A stretch of DNA of 64,000 nt, from positions 558,001 to 622,000 of the forward strand of contig JASGKW010000009.1 in assembly GCA_049840515.1 (NCBI GenBank), written 5' to 3'. This document shows, one piece after another, positions 1 through 8,187 of this stretch; position 1 is the stretch's first letter; the number at the start of each line of letters is the position of its first letter. Under the pieces are notes generated by a model. That model had not been told where the DNA came from. It ran no database searches and was given only the letters and a program-made list of their open reading frames with translations. This DNA is from Muricomes sp049840515. Lineage in GTDB: Bacteria; Bacillota; Clostridia; Lachnospirales; Lachnospiraceae. The position numbers and the translations under genes were made by a program.

Positions 1-261
1 GATGTGCGATATATAGGATTATTCGCAGCGGCAGAACTAGTAAAGGTCAAAGAGACAAAAGAGCCTCTTGTGCCATATGGAGATAAATCAGGAACTATGG
101 GGCGTATTATTGGGGCATTAAAAGAACGGGGATTCTCAATCTTTGGGCGGGAAAATAATATTAATATTGCGCCCCCCCTTATTATAACAGAGGAGGAACT
201 TCGTCAGGCCATGAAAATATTTGACGAAGTCCTGGAAATTGTTGACCGTAAATTCTTATAA
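1..261 (+). CDS. Class III aminotransferase, C-terminal fragment
   Basis: This is the 3' end of a gene cut by the window edge; the frame is open from base 1 and stops at 259-261. About 86 residues remain. The stretch with INIAPPLIIT followed by an EEEL helix matches the C-terminal subdomain of class III (ornithine/omega-amino acid) PLP aminotransferases, which move an amino group from an amine to pyruvate or 2-oxoglutarate. The PLP lysine lies outside the window. The gene runs 17 bp ahead of an iron alcohol dehydrogenase, which could reduce the aldehyde such an enzyme makes. The substrate cannot be read from this fragment; taurine or another omega-amine is only a guess from context. Confidence 0.75.
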   Translation, partial: DVRYIGLFAAAELVKVKETKEPLVPYGDKSGTMGRIIGALKERGFSIFGRENNINIAPPLIITEEELRQAMKIFDEVLEIVDRKFL

Positions 262-278
262 AAAGGAAAGTAATAACT

Positions 279-1394
279 ATGGAGTGGAAATACACGCAAC
301 CTGTCCCGATATACTTCGGAAATGGACAGTTGGAAAGCCTGCATGAAAGAATAAATGAGAGGAAGTACAAAAAGGGACTGCTTGTCGCAGGCACACATTT
401 TGTTGGAAGCCGGGAGGCAAAACTGCTGATGGAGAATAAAAAAAATCATCTGGGTGATATTTTTTCTGGGTTTTCGGAAAATCCAGAAGTGGAAGAGGTG
501 GATGTATGTGCCAGAATACTGCTCAGGGGGAAATTTGACTTTGTTGTTGCAGTAGGTGGAGGGAGTGTAATAGACGGTGCAAAGGCAGCAGCTGTTCTGG
601 TGTTTTCAGAAGTTCCGGCTGAAGAATATCATGGAACAGGAAAGATGCTTCCCCAAAAGCGTCTTCCAGTGATTGCTGTTCCCACAACAGCGGGAACGGG
701 GAGTGAGGTAACCAATGTGGCTGTCCTTTCAAACCGGGAAAAAGGATTAAAAGCTCCCCTTGTGTCTGATAATTTTTATCCGGTTTGTGCAGTGGTGGAT
801 CCGGAACTTACTATAACCATGCCTCCTTATCTAACTGCATGTACCGGTATAGATGTGCTGTCCCATGCTGTGGAAGGATATTGGAGCCGGGGACATCAGC
901 CGATATGTGATGCACTGGCTGTTCATTCGATTAAACAGGTGTTCAGATACTTGCAGCGTGCTTGCCGTGACAGCAAAGATATGGAGGCAAGGGAAGGGAT
1001 GTGTGAGGCATCGGTAATTGCGGGCATGGCATTCGGGCTGCCAAAGACCACCTCTTCTCATGCATGTTCTTTCCCTTTGACGAATCTGTACCACATACCA
1101 CATGGGGAAGCCTGTGGATTGACGTTGGATTTCTTTATACGGCTAAATGGGAAAGCGGATAAAAGAACACAGGAGCTCGCTCGAACTTTGGGTTTTAAAA
1201 ACAGTGATGAAATGGCGGATAAAGTATATGAATTGAAAAGAAATATCGGACTGAGAACAGATTTAAAGGACATGAAATTAGGAAGGGAAAGTATTGAGGG
1301 ATTGATTTCGTTCAGCCACCACCCTAATTTGCTGAATAATCCAGTAAAAGTTACGGATGAGGTTCTTTTAAGTTTATATGAGGGACTTTGCTGA
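279..1394 (+). CDS. Iron-containing alcohol dehydrogenase
   Basis: The protein has 371 residues, the normal size for group III Fe-ADH. It shows the nucleotide-binding GGGSVIDGAKA loop, the PTTAGTGSEVT motif, and the metal site: Asp and His in GIDVLSHAVEGY, then two His in SSHACS and YHIPHGEA. These enzymes reduce aldehydes to alcohols (or the reverse) with NAD(P)H in the cytoplasm. The ATG follows an AAGGAAAG ribosome site. It lies between an aminotransferase and a SsuA/TauA-like transport system, so it plausibly reduces the aldehyde formed by transamination, as sulfoacetaldehyde reductase does in anaerobic taurine use. That substrate is inferred, not shown. Confidence 0.85.
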   Translation: MEWKYTQPVPIYFGNGQLESLHERINERKYKKGLLVAGTHFVGSREAKLLMENKKNHLGDIFSGFSENPEVEEVDVCARILLRGKFDFVVAVGGGSVIDGAKAAAVLVFSEVPAEEYHGTGKMLPQKRLPVIAVPTTAGTGSEVTNVAVLSNREKGLKAPLVSDNFYPVCAVVDPELTITMPPYLTACTGIDVLSHAVEGYWSRGHQPICDALAVHSIKQVFRYLQRACRDSKDMEAREGMCEASVIAGMAFGLPKTTSSHACSFPLTNLYHIPHGEACGLTLDFFIRLNGKADKRTQELARTLGFKNSDEMADKVYELKRNIGLRTDLKDMKLGRESIEGLISFSHHPNLLNNPVKVTDEVLLSLYEGLC

Positions 1395-1438
1395 GAACAA
1401 AGAGGAATTGTTATTGGATTGAAGAAAGAGAGGTAAAC

Positions 1439-2437
1439 ATGAAAAAAATAATGAAATTAGTTTTAACATTTGGGCTTTTGGGAATCTTACTTGTCGGGTG
1501 CGGGAATAAAAAGCAAACTCCTGAGGAGACAAAGGGGGAAGAACAAGTGACAATCCGTTTGGCAGATATGAGTGTGTATGGTATTGCTATATTTAATTAT
1601 GCGCAGGAAATAGGGTTGCTGGATGGATATTTTGATGATATTGAAGGCTATGACGTAAATGTTGAGTTGACAGAATGGGCAAGCGGCGTTGCCCAAAATG
1701 AAGCTTATGCGGCCGGGGAGATTGATTTTTCAAGTATGGGAAATCTGCCTGCGGTAACAGGAGGGGTGAGTAATTACGGAACAAAAATCCTGGCAGTAAA
1801 CTATCTTTATGATGATGAGTATTTTCTGGTAGCAAGAGAGGGCTCAGGGATACGGACTGCTGCTGACTTGAAAGGGAAAAATGTTGGGACATATATGGGA
1901 ACTGTGCAGCATTATGCAATAGCAAAATATTTGGAAAATGCAGGGCTCACTGTAGATGATGTTAATCTTTTGAATGTATCGGCTGAGATGCCAACTGCAC
2001 TAAGAAATGGAGATATTGATGCCGGTACCCTGGAAAATGTGGTTGCACATCAGCTTGAAAAAACAAAGGATGTTTATATTGTCTCTGACAAACAGGTACC
2101 GATTTATAATTATGTTGTAGGACGGGAAGAATTTACTAAAAAATACCCGGAATTAACTGTGCGGGTGCTACAGCTTATTAACGACACATGGGATTACGCG
2201 TTGGATCACAAAGACGATTATATAGCTTTTTATGCAAAGGCATCCGGTACAGATCCTGCGGTTGCACAGGCATCACTGAGTGAAAATTTCCCGATTAAGT
2301 ATGCAAAGGATTTTGACGAGAATGATTACGAGCAATTTGTAGAATTTGTAGATTGGATGAAGAGCGTTAAGTATGTAGAAGATGACGTAAATCCTAAGGA
2401 CCTGCTGGATTTGACTTATGTTAAGGAGTTGGAATAA
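1439..2437 (+). CDS. ABC substrate-binding lipoprotein, SsuA/TauA-like
   Basis: The protein has 332 residues. The start at 1439 is preferred over an upstream ATG at 1388 because it has an AGAGAGG ribosome site and opens directly into a lipoprotein signal (MKKIMK, hydrophobic core, lipobox LVGC). The mature part begins with a charged linker and then the NMT1/SsuA-type fold: DMSVYGIAIFNYA, an AAGEIDF segment and DLKGKNVGTYMGT. This family captures sulfonates, taurine, nitrate or thiamine precursors outside the membrane. It belongs with the permease at 4106 and ATPase at 4929, although an amidohydrolase is inserted between them. The ligand is not identifiable from sequence alone. Confidence 0.85.
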   Translation: MKKIMKLVLTFGLLGILLVGCGNKKQTPEETKGEEQVTIRLADMSVYGIAIFNYAQEIGLLDGYFDDIEGYDVNVELTEWASGVAQNEAYAAGEIDFSSMGNLPAVTGGVSNYGTKILAVNYLYDDEYFLVAREGSGIRTAADLKGKNVGTYMGTVQHYAIAKYLENAGLTVDDVNLLNVSAEMPTALRNGDIDAGTLENVVAHQLEKTKDVYIVSDKQVPIYNYVVGREEFTKKYPELTVRVLQLINDTWDYALDHKDDYIAFYAKASGTDPAVAQASLSENFPIKYAKDFDENDYEQFVEFVDWMKSVKYVEDDVNPKDLLDLTYVKELE

Positions 2438-2441
2438 ATGT

Positions 2442-4112
2442 ATGGAAAAAACAATTTATTATAATGGAGTAATTTTGACACTTGCAGAGGGAGACAAAGA
2501 AGCAGCCGGGGTTTTAGTGGAGGAGGGTATTATACAAAAGGTAGTTTATGCTGATACAGAGTCCCTTCTTTTGGAAAATCCTGATGCACAGATTGTGGAT
2601 TTACAGGGAAATGTTCTTATTCCGGGATTCATTGACGGACATTCTCATTTTTTGCAGAACACACTGACCTTATTGTATTTGGATGGGAGACCATCACCGC
2701 TGGGAAAAGCGGACTCTGTGGAGGAATTGCTTAAGAGGCTGAAAGAGCAGCTGGAAGATGCCAAGTATAAAAAACAGGAATATCTTTTTGCATGGGGATA
2801 TGATGAAGCTGTATATCCTGATCATCGGATTCCGACACGCTGGGATTTGGATCAGGTGACAGAAAAGCCGCTGGCTCTTACACACGCATCCGGTCACAAT
2901 ACCCTATTTAACAGTGCGGCTCTTCGTTTAGCTGGTATTGGGGAGGATTATGTTCCTCCCCAGGGAGGTTCTGTTGGACGCTCTTCTGATGGGAGGCTGA
3001 CAGGAATATTCTATGAAACCGCGGCCAGAGAGGTTTTACCAAAAAGTCAGCTGGATGACCAAAAGGTTCTTGAGAAGGGTCTGGACATGGTCATTCATCA
3101 ATATATATCAAAGGGAGTTACTACGGCTCAGGATGGGGGAACACCAAAGAAGTGGTATGACTCTGTAAGAGATATTGTGGCAGCAGGCCGGCTGCCCATT
3201 GATTTAGTTAGTTACATTATGGATTTAGAGCCGGAAGAAGTATTAAATACAAAAGAATCCCAGAACGGTACATATGTCAATCGTTATCGTGCGGCAGGCT
3301 TGAAAATCTTTTTGGACGGTTCCCCCCAGGCGAAAACTGCATGGATGTCAGAGCCTTATTTTATCCCACCCGAAAATGAGGAGCCGGACTATCGGGGATA
3401 TGGCATATATAAAGATGAGGAAATTACAGAAATATTCAAAAAGGCGCTCACAAATCGCTGGCAGGTTAATGTACATACAAATGGTGATGAAGCCATTGAG
3501 CAATTTATCAGAACCTATCAAAATGCTATCGAGGAAACTGGAATCATGGAGGATTTGCGTCCAGTGTCTATTCACTGCCAGACTGTGAGAGAGGAGCAGC
3601 TGGACAGAATGAAAGAACTGGGCTTTTTAGCAAGTTTCTTTGTGGATCACACCTTTTACTGGGGAGACTACCATGAAGCCTATGTGCTGGGTACAGAACG
3701 TGCAAGGCGTATCAGCCCTCTTGCCTCAGCCCTCAAACGCAATATCAGTTTTTCTTTGCATCAGGACACCCCGGTTACGGAACAAAATCCTTTGTTTGCA
3801 GTACATAATGCAGTGAATCGAAGGACACGAAGCGGCAAAATCTTAGGTGAGGAGTTTTGTATAAGTCCGCTGGAGGCACTAAAAGCGGTGACGATTCATG
3901 CTGCATACCAAATCTTTGAGGAAGATAAAAAAGGCAGTATTGAAGTGGGAAAGCTAGCCGATTTTGCAATATTGAACAATAATCCCTTAACGGTTTCTCC
4001 TGAAAAAATAAAAGAAATTTCAGTGCTGGAGACCATAAAAGAAGGTAGGACAATTTATAGAAGTTCGGAGAAATTTAAAATAACGAAAGGGGTGGGTGAA
4101 TCATCATGGTAG
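2442..4112 (+). CDS. Amidohydrolase family 3 (YtcJ-like) hydrolase
   Basis: About 556 residues. The N-terminal half has the metal-binding HSH in GFIDGHSHF and the GHNTLFNSAAL motif of YtcJ-type enzymes. Further along are HTNGDEAIEQ and the active-site region SLHQDTPVTEQNP, with LADFAILNNNPL near the C-terminus where the beta-sandwich closes. Members hydrolyse N-acyl, carbamoyl or cyclic amide bonds. The ATG at 2442 sits 13 bases after AAGGAG; an in-frame ATG at 2418 overlaps the previous gene and is less likely. Its position inside a transport operon suggests that it releases a free amine from an imported amide, which is an inference. Confidence 0.8.
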   Translation: MEKTIYYNGVILTLAEGDKEAAGVLVEEGIIQKVVYADTESLLLENPDAQIVDLQGNVLIPGFIDGHSHFLQNTLTLLYLDGRPSPLGKADSVEELLKRLKEQLEDAKYKKQEYLFAWGYDEAVYPDHRIPTRWDLDQVTEKPLALTHASGHNTLFNSAALRLAGIGEDYVPPQGGSVGRSSDGRLTGIFYETAAREVLPKSQLDDQKVLEKGLDMVIHQYISKGVTTAQDGGTPKKWYDSVRDIVAAGRLPIDLVSYIMDLEPEEVLNTKESQNGTYVNRYRAAGLKIFLDGSPQAKTAWMSEPYFIPPENEEPDYRGYGIYKDEEITEIFKKALTNRWQVNVHTNGDEAIEQFIRTYQNAIEETGIMEDLRPVSIHCQTVREEQLDRMKELGFLASFFVDHTFYWGDYHEAYVLGTERARRISPLASALKRNISFSLHQDTPVTEQNPLFAVHNAVNRRTRSGKILGEEFCISPLEALKAVTIHAAYQIFEEDKKGSIEVGKLADFAILNNNPLTVSPEKIKEISVLETIKEGRTIYRSSEKFKITKGVGESSW

Positions 4113-4906
4113 GATATGCCGGAAAGAGGGGAAAGAAGACGCCCTCACAAATTATAAAAGACAGCATTCTAATTGTTATACTCCCGGTGTTGATTCTGGT
4201 ATTTTGGGAATTGGCCGTGAAATACGGTCTGTTGAACGAAAATTTGATGCCTCCACCAACAATACTATGGGAAACTTTCATAAATCTGATTACATCAGGG
4301 AAACTACAGGAGGGTCTGGTTATTAGCCTTCAAAGAGTTTTTGCAGGATTTTTTATTGCCAGTATCATTGGAATTCTGGTTGGGTTTGTCATGGGGCTGT
4401 TTGAGCCGATAAATAAAGTTATGTCGTCCTTGGTCAATATATTGCGGCCAATTCCAGTAATTGCCCTGATCCCGATTTTTATTATCATATTAGGCATAGG
4501 AGAGGCAGCCAATGTGTCAATCATTGTCATAGGCGCACTTTGGCCTATTCTTCTCAATACAACCGCAGGTGTATTGAGTGTGGATCATAAATTGATGGAA
4601 CTGGCTTACGTTTATCGATTAGAGAAAAAGAAGGTAGTGTTTCAGGTTATTTTACCTTCCGCATTATATAGTATTATTACTGGACTTCGTTTAGGTATCA
4701 GCGGCGCATGGATGAGTGTGGTGGCAGCTGAGATGATAGGTGCTACCAGTGGTATCGGATATATGATAATGTTTGCAAAATCTCTTGCACAGGCAGCAAA
4801 TATGTATGTTTTAGTATTAATTATTGGAATTATAGGGCTGGTTATCGATAGAATCCTGTTGCTTTTCCAAGGGAAGATTAGAAAAAGATTTTTGGGAACT
4901 ACTTAG
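4106..4906 (+). CDS. ABC transporter permease, SsuC/TauC-like
   Basis: The protein has 266 residues with about six hydrophobic segments and a BPD_transp_1 core. The EAA-type cytoplasmic loop (residues about 150-185) couples to the ATPase. Its start overlaps the amidohydrolase stop by 7 bases, which indicates translational coupling. It forms the membrane channel for the lipoprotein at 1439 with the ATPase at 4929. The N-terminus is slightly extended with basic residues before the first membrane helix, as in sulfonate permeases. Confidence 0.88.
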   Translation: MVGYAGKRGKKTPSQIIKDSILIVILPVLILVFWELAVKYGLLNENLMPPPTILWETFINLITSGKLQEGLVISLQRVFAGFFIASIIGILVGFVMGLFEPINKVMSSLVNILRPIPVIALIPIFIIILGIGEAANVSIIVIGALWPILLNTTAGVLSVDHKLMELAYVYRLEKKKVVFQVILPSALYSIITGLRLGISGAWMSVVAAEMIGATSGIGYMIMFAKSLAQAANMYVLVLIIGIIGLVIDRILLLFQGKIRKRFLGTT

Positions 4907-4928
4907 TAAAAAGAAAGGACAATATTTT

Positions 4929-5717
4929 ATGGTAGAAAAGAGACTGGCTCTTGCGATGAATAGTGTAAAAAAAACGTTTCAAATAGATAATCAGGAAGTA
5001 CAGGTACTGGATAATATCAACCTGGAGGTAAAACAGAATGAGTTTGTGTCTATAGTTGGATCAAGTGGATGCGGTAAGAGCACTTTATTGAAGCTTATTG
5101 TATCTTTGGAGGATGTAACTTCAGGAAAAATTCTGATTGATGGAGAGATAATTTCAGGACCTTCTGAAAAATGTAATATGATTTTTCAAGAACCTAGATT
5201 ATTTCCATGGCTTTCTGTACAACAAAATATTGCGTTTACAATTTCTGAAAAGGTGCCTAAGAAAGAACGAAACAAAGCGGTGAAAGAGCATATAGAGTTA
5301 GTGGGATTAACAGGATTTGAAAAAGCCGTCCCCTCCCAGCTTTCAGGAGGTATGCAGCAACGTGTAAATCTTGCGAGAGCCCTTGCTACACGACCAGAGA
5401 TTTTGTTGTTGGACGAACCTTTTGGAGCTTTGGATGCTTTTACCAGAATTAATATGCAGGAGGAGACCCTCCGTATATGGGAGAAGGAAAAAACCACAAT
5501 GCTTTTAGTAACACATGATATTGATGAGGCGATTTATCTAAGTGACAGAATTATAGTTCTGGCTGCAAAACCAGGCAGAATAAAGGCAGATATTGCTGTA
5601 AAGCTGCCACGGCCGCGGGAACGCAGCGGCTATGATTTTATGCAGGTTCGGAGAAAAGTAATGTTAGAGCTGTTTGAAGAAGAGAATTCTGTACATGATC
5701 TTGAATTTTATATCTGA
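4929..5717 (+). CDS. ABC transporter ATP-binding protein, SsuB/TauB-like
   Basis: The protein has 262 residues. Walker A is GSSGCGKST, the Q-loop is NMIFQEPRLFPW, the signature is LSGGMQQRV, Walker B is ILLLDEPFGALD, and the H-loop is LLVTHDID. The order and spacing fit the nitrate/sulfonate/taurine ATPase subfamily. It lies 22 bp after the permease with a good ribosome site (AAAGGAC). It powers uptake by the binding protein and permease of the same operon. No clear terminator follows; the next transcription unit begins with its own promoter at about 5788. Confidence 0.92.
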   Translation: MVEKRLALAMNSVKKTFQIDNQEVQVLDNINLEVKQNEFVSIVGSSGCGKSTLLKLIVSLEDVTSGKILIDGEIISGPSEKCNMIFQEPRLFPWLSVQQNIAFTISEKVPKKERNKAVKEHIELVGLTGFEKAVPSQLSGGMQQRVNLARALATRPEILLLDEPFGALDAFTRINMQEETLRIWEKEKTTMLLVTHDIDEAIYLSDRIIVLAAKPGRIKADIAVKLPRPRERSGYDFMQVRRKVMLELFEEENSVHDLEFYI

Positions 5718-5774
5718 AAATAAATGTGGACCAGAAAAAACAAATTCTGAGTTCACAATTTTTTCGCAAAAAAA

Positions 5775-5816
5775 TTAGCACTCATGCTTGACGAGTGATA
5801 AAATATATGTTATATT
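5775..5816 (+). promoter_or_regulatory. CIRCE operator overlapping the hsp20 promoter
   Basis: TTAGCACTC (5775-5783), nine bases, then GAGTGATAA (5793-5801) matches the HrcA-binding CIRCE inverted repeat with one mismatch in the right arm. A sigma-A promoter overlaps it: TTGACG (5788-5793), a 17-bp spacer, TATATT (5811-5816). HrcA bound here would block RNA polymerase until heat shock. Confidence 0.88.
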
Positions 5817-5885
5817 ACACATAGAACAATAAGGGAATAACCATCCGGAAATATCGGATGGCAGATTTGAAAGGAGAGATGACTT

Positions 5886-6314
5886 ATGTTGATGCCTAGT
5901 ATTTTGGGAGAAAACTTTATGGACGATTTTTTTGGATTTCCAGAAAAGTATTTTGGAAGAAGTTTTAACACAAGCAGAATGATGCAGACTGATGTTGCGG
6001 AGACAGATGATGGTTACGAAGTAACCATGGATCTCCCGGGATTTAAGAAAGAGGATGTAAAGGCTGAGTTGAAGAACGGATATCTTACGATTACCGCGAA
6101 TACTAACACGAATAATGATGAGAAAGATAAAAATGGAAAATATATCAGGCGGGAAAGATACAGCGGCACCTGCAGCAGAAGTTTCTACGTAGGTGAGCAT
6201 GTGACCGAGGAGGATATCAAAGCAAAATTTGAGAATGGCACACTGAAGCTGGATATTCCGAAGAAAGAGAAACCAAAATTGGAAGAATCAAGATGTATCT
6301 CCATTGAGGGATAA
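5886..6314 (+). CDS. hsp20: Small heat-shock protein, Hsp20/alpha-crystallin family
   Basis: The protein has 142 residues, normal for the family. The alpha-crystallin domain begins near residue 38 (VAETDDGYEVTMDLPGF) and ends with the conserved FENGTLKLDIPK motif. The C-terminal IXI-like tail reads RCISIEG. It acts as an ATP-independent holdase for unfolding cytoplasmic proteins. The ATG follows AAAGGAGAG. It is a single-gene unit with a CIRCE-controlled promoter upstream and a strong terminator downstream. Confidence 0.93.
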   Translation: MLMPSILGENFMDDFFGFPEKYFGRSFNTSRMMQTDVAETDDGYEVTMDLPGFKKEDVKAELKNGYLTITANTNTNNDEKDKNGKYIRRERYSGTCSRSFYVGEHVTEEDIKAKFENGTLKLDIPKKEKPKLEESRCISIEG

Positions 6315-6357
6315 TTTCTTAAGAGTTGAACCCGTTTAAATAGAGTTCCTGTGCAGT

Positions 6358-6399
6358 GAGAGACGCAACTGATAATTTAGGCAGTCGTCTCTCTTTTTT
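6358..6399 (+). terminator. Rho-independent terminator after hsp20
   Basis: GAGAGACG (6358-6365) pairs with CGTCTCTC (6386-6393) and is followed by a run of six T. It closes the hsp20 unit. Confidence 0.85.
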
Positions 6400-6480
6400 A
6401 AAATTATTGCTCTGTCATGGCGGCCAAGAAGGGACGCGTGGCTGAATAATAGAGAATTGCCGGCATTGGAGGTGAAAGCT

Positions 6481-7479
6481 ATGGCAACAAAAAGAGATTA
6501 TTATGATATACTGGAAATAAGGAAGAATGCAGATGCCAGTGCAATTAAGAAAGCGTATCGGAAGCTGGCTAAAAAATATCATCCGGACACAAATGCGGGA
6601 AATGCGGAGGCTGAACAGAAATTTAAAGAAGTCAGCGAGGCATATGCCGTGTTAAGTGACCCTGAGAAGAAAAAAATGTATGACCAGTTCGGACATGCGG
6701 CTTTTGAACCCGGAGCCAATGCAGGCAATGCTTACGGCAGAGAGGCCTATGGCAAACAGGCATATACCGGCGGAGGAAATGGCTGGAGAGAATATCATTT
6801 TGAAGGCGGAGATATGGATGATATGTTTGGAGATATGTTTGGGGATATATTCCGGGAAAATAAAAAGAAAGGCTCAGGCACCCGGAGTTTCCACAGGAAC
6901 AGATTCTATGGCGATGAGTTTGACGGAGGATTTTCAGGAGCCTATAGCGGCAAAGGCGAAAATGTAAGGGCAGAAATCTCCATCAGTTTTGATGAAGCAG
7001 CCTTTGGAGGTGACAAAATAATTACCTTACAGGATTTTAATTCACCTGGAGAGAGCCAGTCACTCAGCGTGCATATTCCAGCAGGTATTGACACCGGCCA
7101 GAGCATCCGGCTTCGGGGGAAGGGAATGCCGGGAATCGGAGAAGGAGAACCAGGGGACTTACTGTTAAAGGTTAAAGTCGAACCGAAACGGGGATATGAG
7201 CGCAAAGGGCTGGATGTGTATACAACGGTTAATATCCCTTATACTACCGCAGTGTTCGGAGGTGAGACGATAGTCCACACCTTGTATGGGGATGTGAGCT
7301 GTAAAATTCGAGAAGGAACGCAATCTGGAAGCAAAATCCGTCTGAAAGGAAAAGGAATTGTTTCAATGAAAAATTCAGAGGTACACGGAGACCACTATAT
7401 AACGGTACAGATTCAGGTTCCGAAAAAATTAAATCCAGAAGCAAGAAAGAAATTAATGGAGTATGAACAGGCATGTTGA
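6481..7479 (+). CDS. DnaJ-family co-chaperone lacking the zinc finger (CbpA type)
   Basis: The protein has 332 residues. The start at 6481 has GGAGGTGAAAGCT before it. An N-terminal J domain carries the HPD motif (KYHPDTN, about residue 36), and a Gly/Phe/Asp-rich linker spans about residues 75-150. Two beta-rich C-terminal substrate domains follow (LRGKGMPGIGEGEPGDLL and RLKGKGI). No CXXCXGXG repeats are present, so it resembles CbpA/type II J-proteins rather than canonical DnaJ. It stimulates Hsp70 ATPase. Its stop overlaps the start of the following metallopeptidase gene, so the two are translated together. Confidence 0.88.
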   Translation: MATKRDYYDILEIRKNADASAIKKAYRKLAKKYHPDTNAGNAEAEQKFKEVSEAYAVLSDPEKKKMYDQFGHAAFEPGANAGNAYGREAYGKQAYTGGGNGWREYHFEGGDMDDMFGDMFGDIFRENKKKGSGTRSFHRNRFYGDEFDGGFSGAYSGKGENVRAEISISFDEAAFGGDKIITLQDFNSPGESQSLSVHIPAGIDTGQSIRLRGKGMPGIGEGEPGDLLLKVKVEPKRGYERKGLDVYTTVNIPYTTAVFGGETIVHTLYGDVSCKIREGTQSGSKIRLKGKGIVSMKNSEVHGDHYITVQIQVPKKLNPEARKKLMEYEQAC

Positions 7480-8039
7480 TAAAAAACAATGGACAGGAAA
7501 TTTTGATTCAGGTGAAACGCTCCTCCAGAAAGAGTATCGGGCTGGAAGTAAAGCGGACGGGGGAAGTCCTCGCGCGCATCCCCCATTGGCTGTCTGACAG
7601 AGAGTTGAAGGAGTTTATAAAGAGCCATGAAAAGTGGATTGCTGATAAGCTGTCTCTCGTCGGACGCCAAAGGGACTGTAATGAGGCGGCATTGGCACCG
7701 CCGCCGCAGGAGCTTACAAAAAATGAGATGGAACAGATTAAACATAAAATTGCCGGACGTGTGCAGTATTACGGAAATATTATGGGGGTAACCTGGGGAA
7801 GAATTACCATACGGAATCAGAAAACCCGATGGGGGAGCTGCAGTTCAAAGGGTAATCTGAATTTTAATTATCAGCTTTATTATCTGCCGGGGGAGCTTCT
7901 GGATTATGTGGTGGTGCACGAACTGGCGCACAGGAGATATATGAATCATTCCCCGGAATTCTGGCGTGAAGTGGAGCGTTATTATCCAAATTACAGAGAA
8001 TGCAGAAAAAAGCTGAAAGCGATAAGAATAGCACAATAG
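7473..8039 (+). CDS. YgjP/DUF45-type zinc metallopeptidase
   Basis: The protein has 188 residues. Its start overlaps the DnaJ-like stop (ATGTTGA). The C-terminal half has VVHELAHRRYMNHSPEFW, the HEXXH zinc site plus third-ligand region typical of the YgjP/WLM-like family, and RWGSCSSKGNLNFN just before it. The family is predicted to be a soluble protease; substrates are not known. Coupling with a J-protein suggests a role in protein quality control, which is an inference. Confidence 0.85.
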   Translation: MLIKNNGQEILIQVKRSSRKSIGLEVKRTGEVLARIPHWLSDRELKEFIKSHEKWIADKLSLVGRQRDCNEAALAPPPQELTKNEMEQIKHKIAGRVQYYGNIMGVTWGRITIRNQKTRWGSCSSKGNLNFNYQLYYLPGELLDYVVVHELAHRRYMNHSPEFWREVERYYPNYRECRKKLKAIRIAQ

Positions 8040-8062
8040 TAATCTATTGTGTATTATTTTTT
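8032..8062 (+). terminator. Terminator overlapping the YgjP stop
   Basis: CACAATAG (8032-8039) and CTATTGTG (8044-8051) form an 8-bp stem with a 4-base loop, followed by TATTATTTTTTT. The stem includes the stop codon at 8037-8039. Confidence 0.75.
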
Positions 8063-8070
8063 TAAAACTA

Positions 8071-8101
8071 TTGACAACAGCAAATAGTTAGTGCAAACTA
8101 T
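8071..8101 (+). promoter_or_regulatory. Putative promoter and palindromic operator for the Feo gene
   Basis: TTGACA at 8071-8076 could be a -35 box, but no clean -10 stands at 17 bp. Overlapping the expected promoter is the dyad ATAGTT-N6-AACTAT (8084-8101). Such a palindrome ahead of an iron transporter suggests a metal-sensing repressor of the Fur or DtxR/MntR type; which one cannot be decided by eye. Confidence 0.45.
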
Positions 8102-8187
8102 CTTTTGTGAGAAAATTTATCAATAAGGCATACTGATTGAACGACTGATGTTTGATAGGGTGCACTTTACAAAATGGGAGATTGGAC

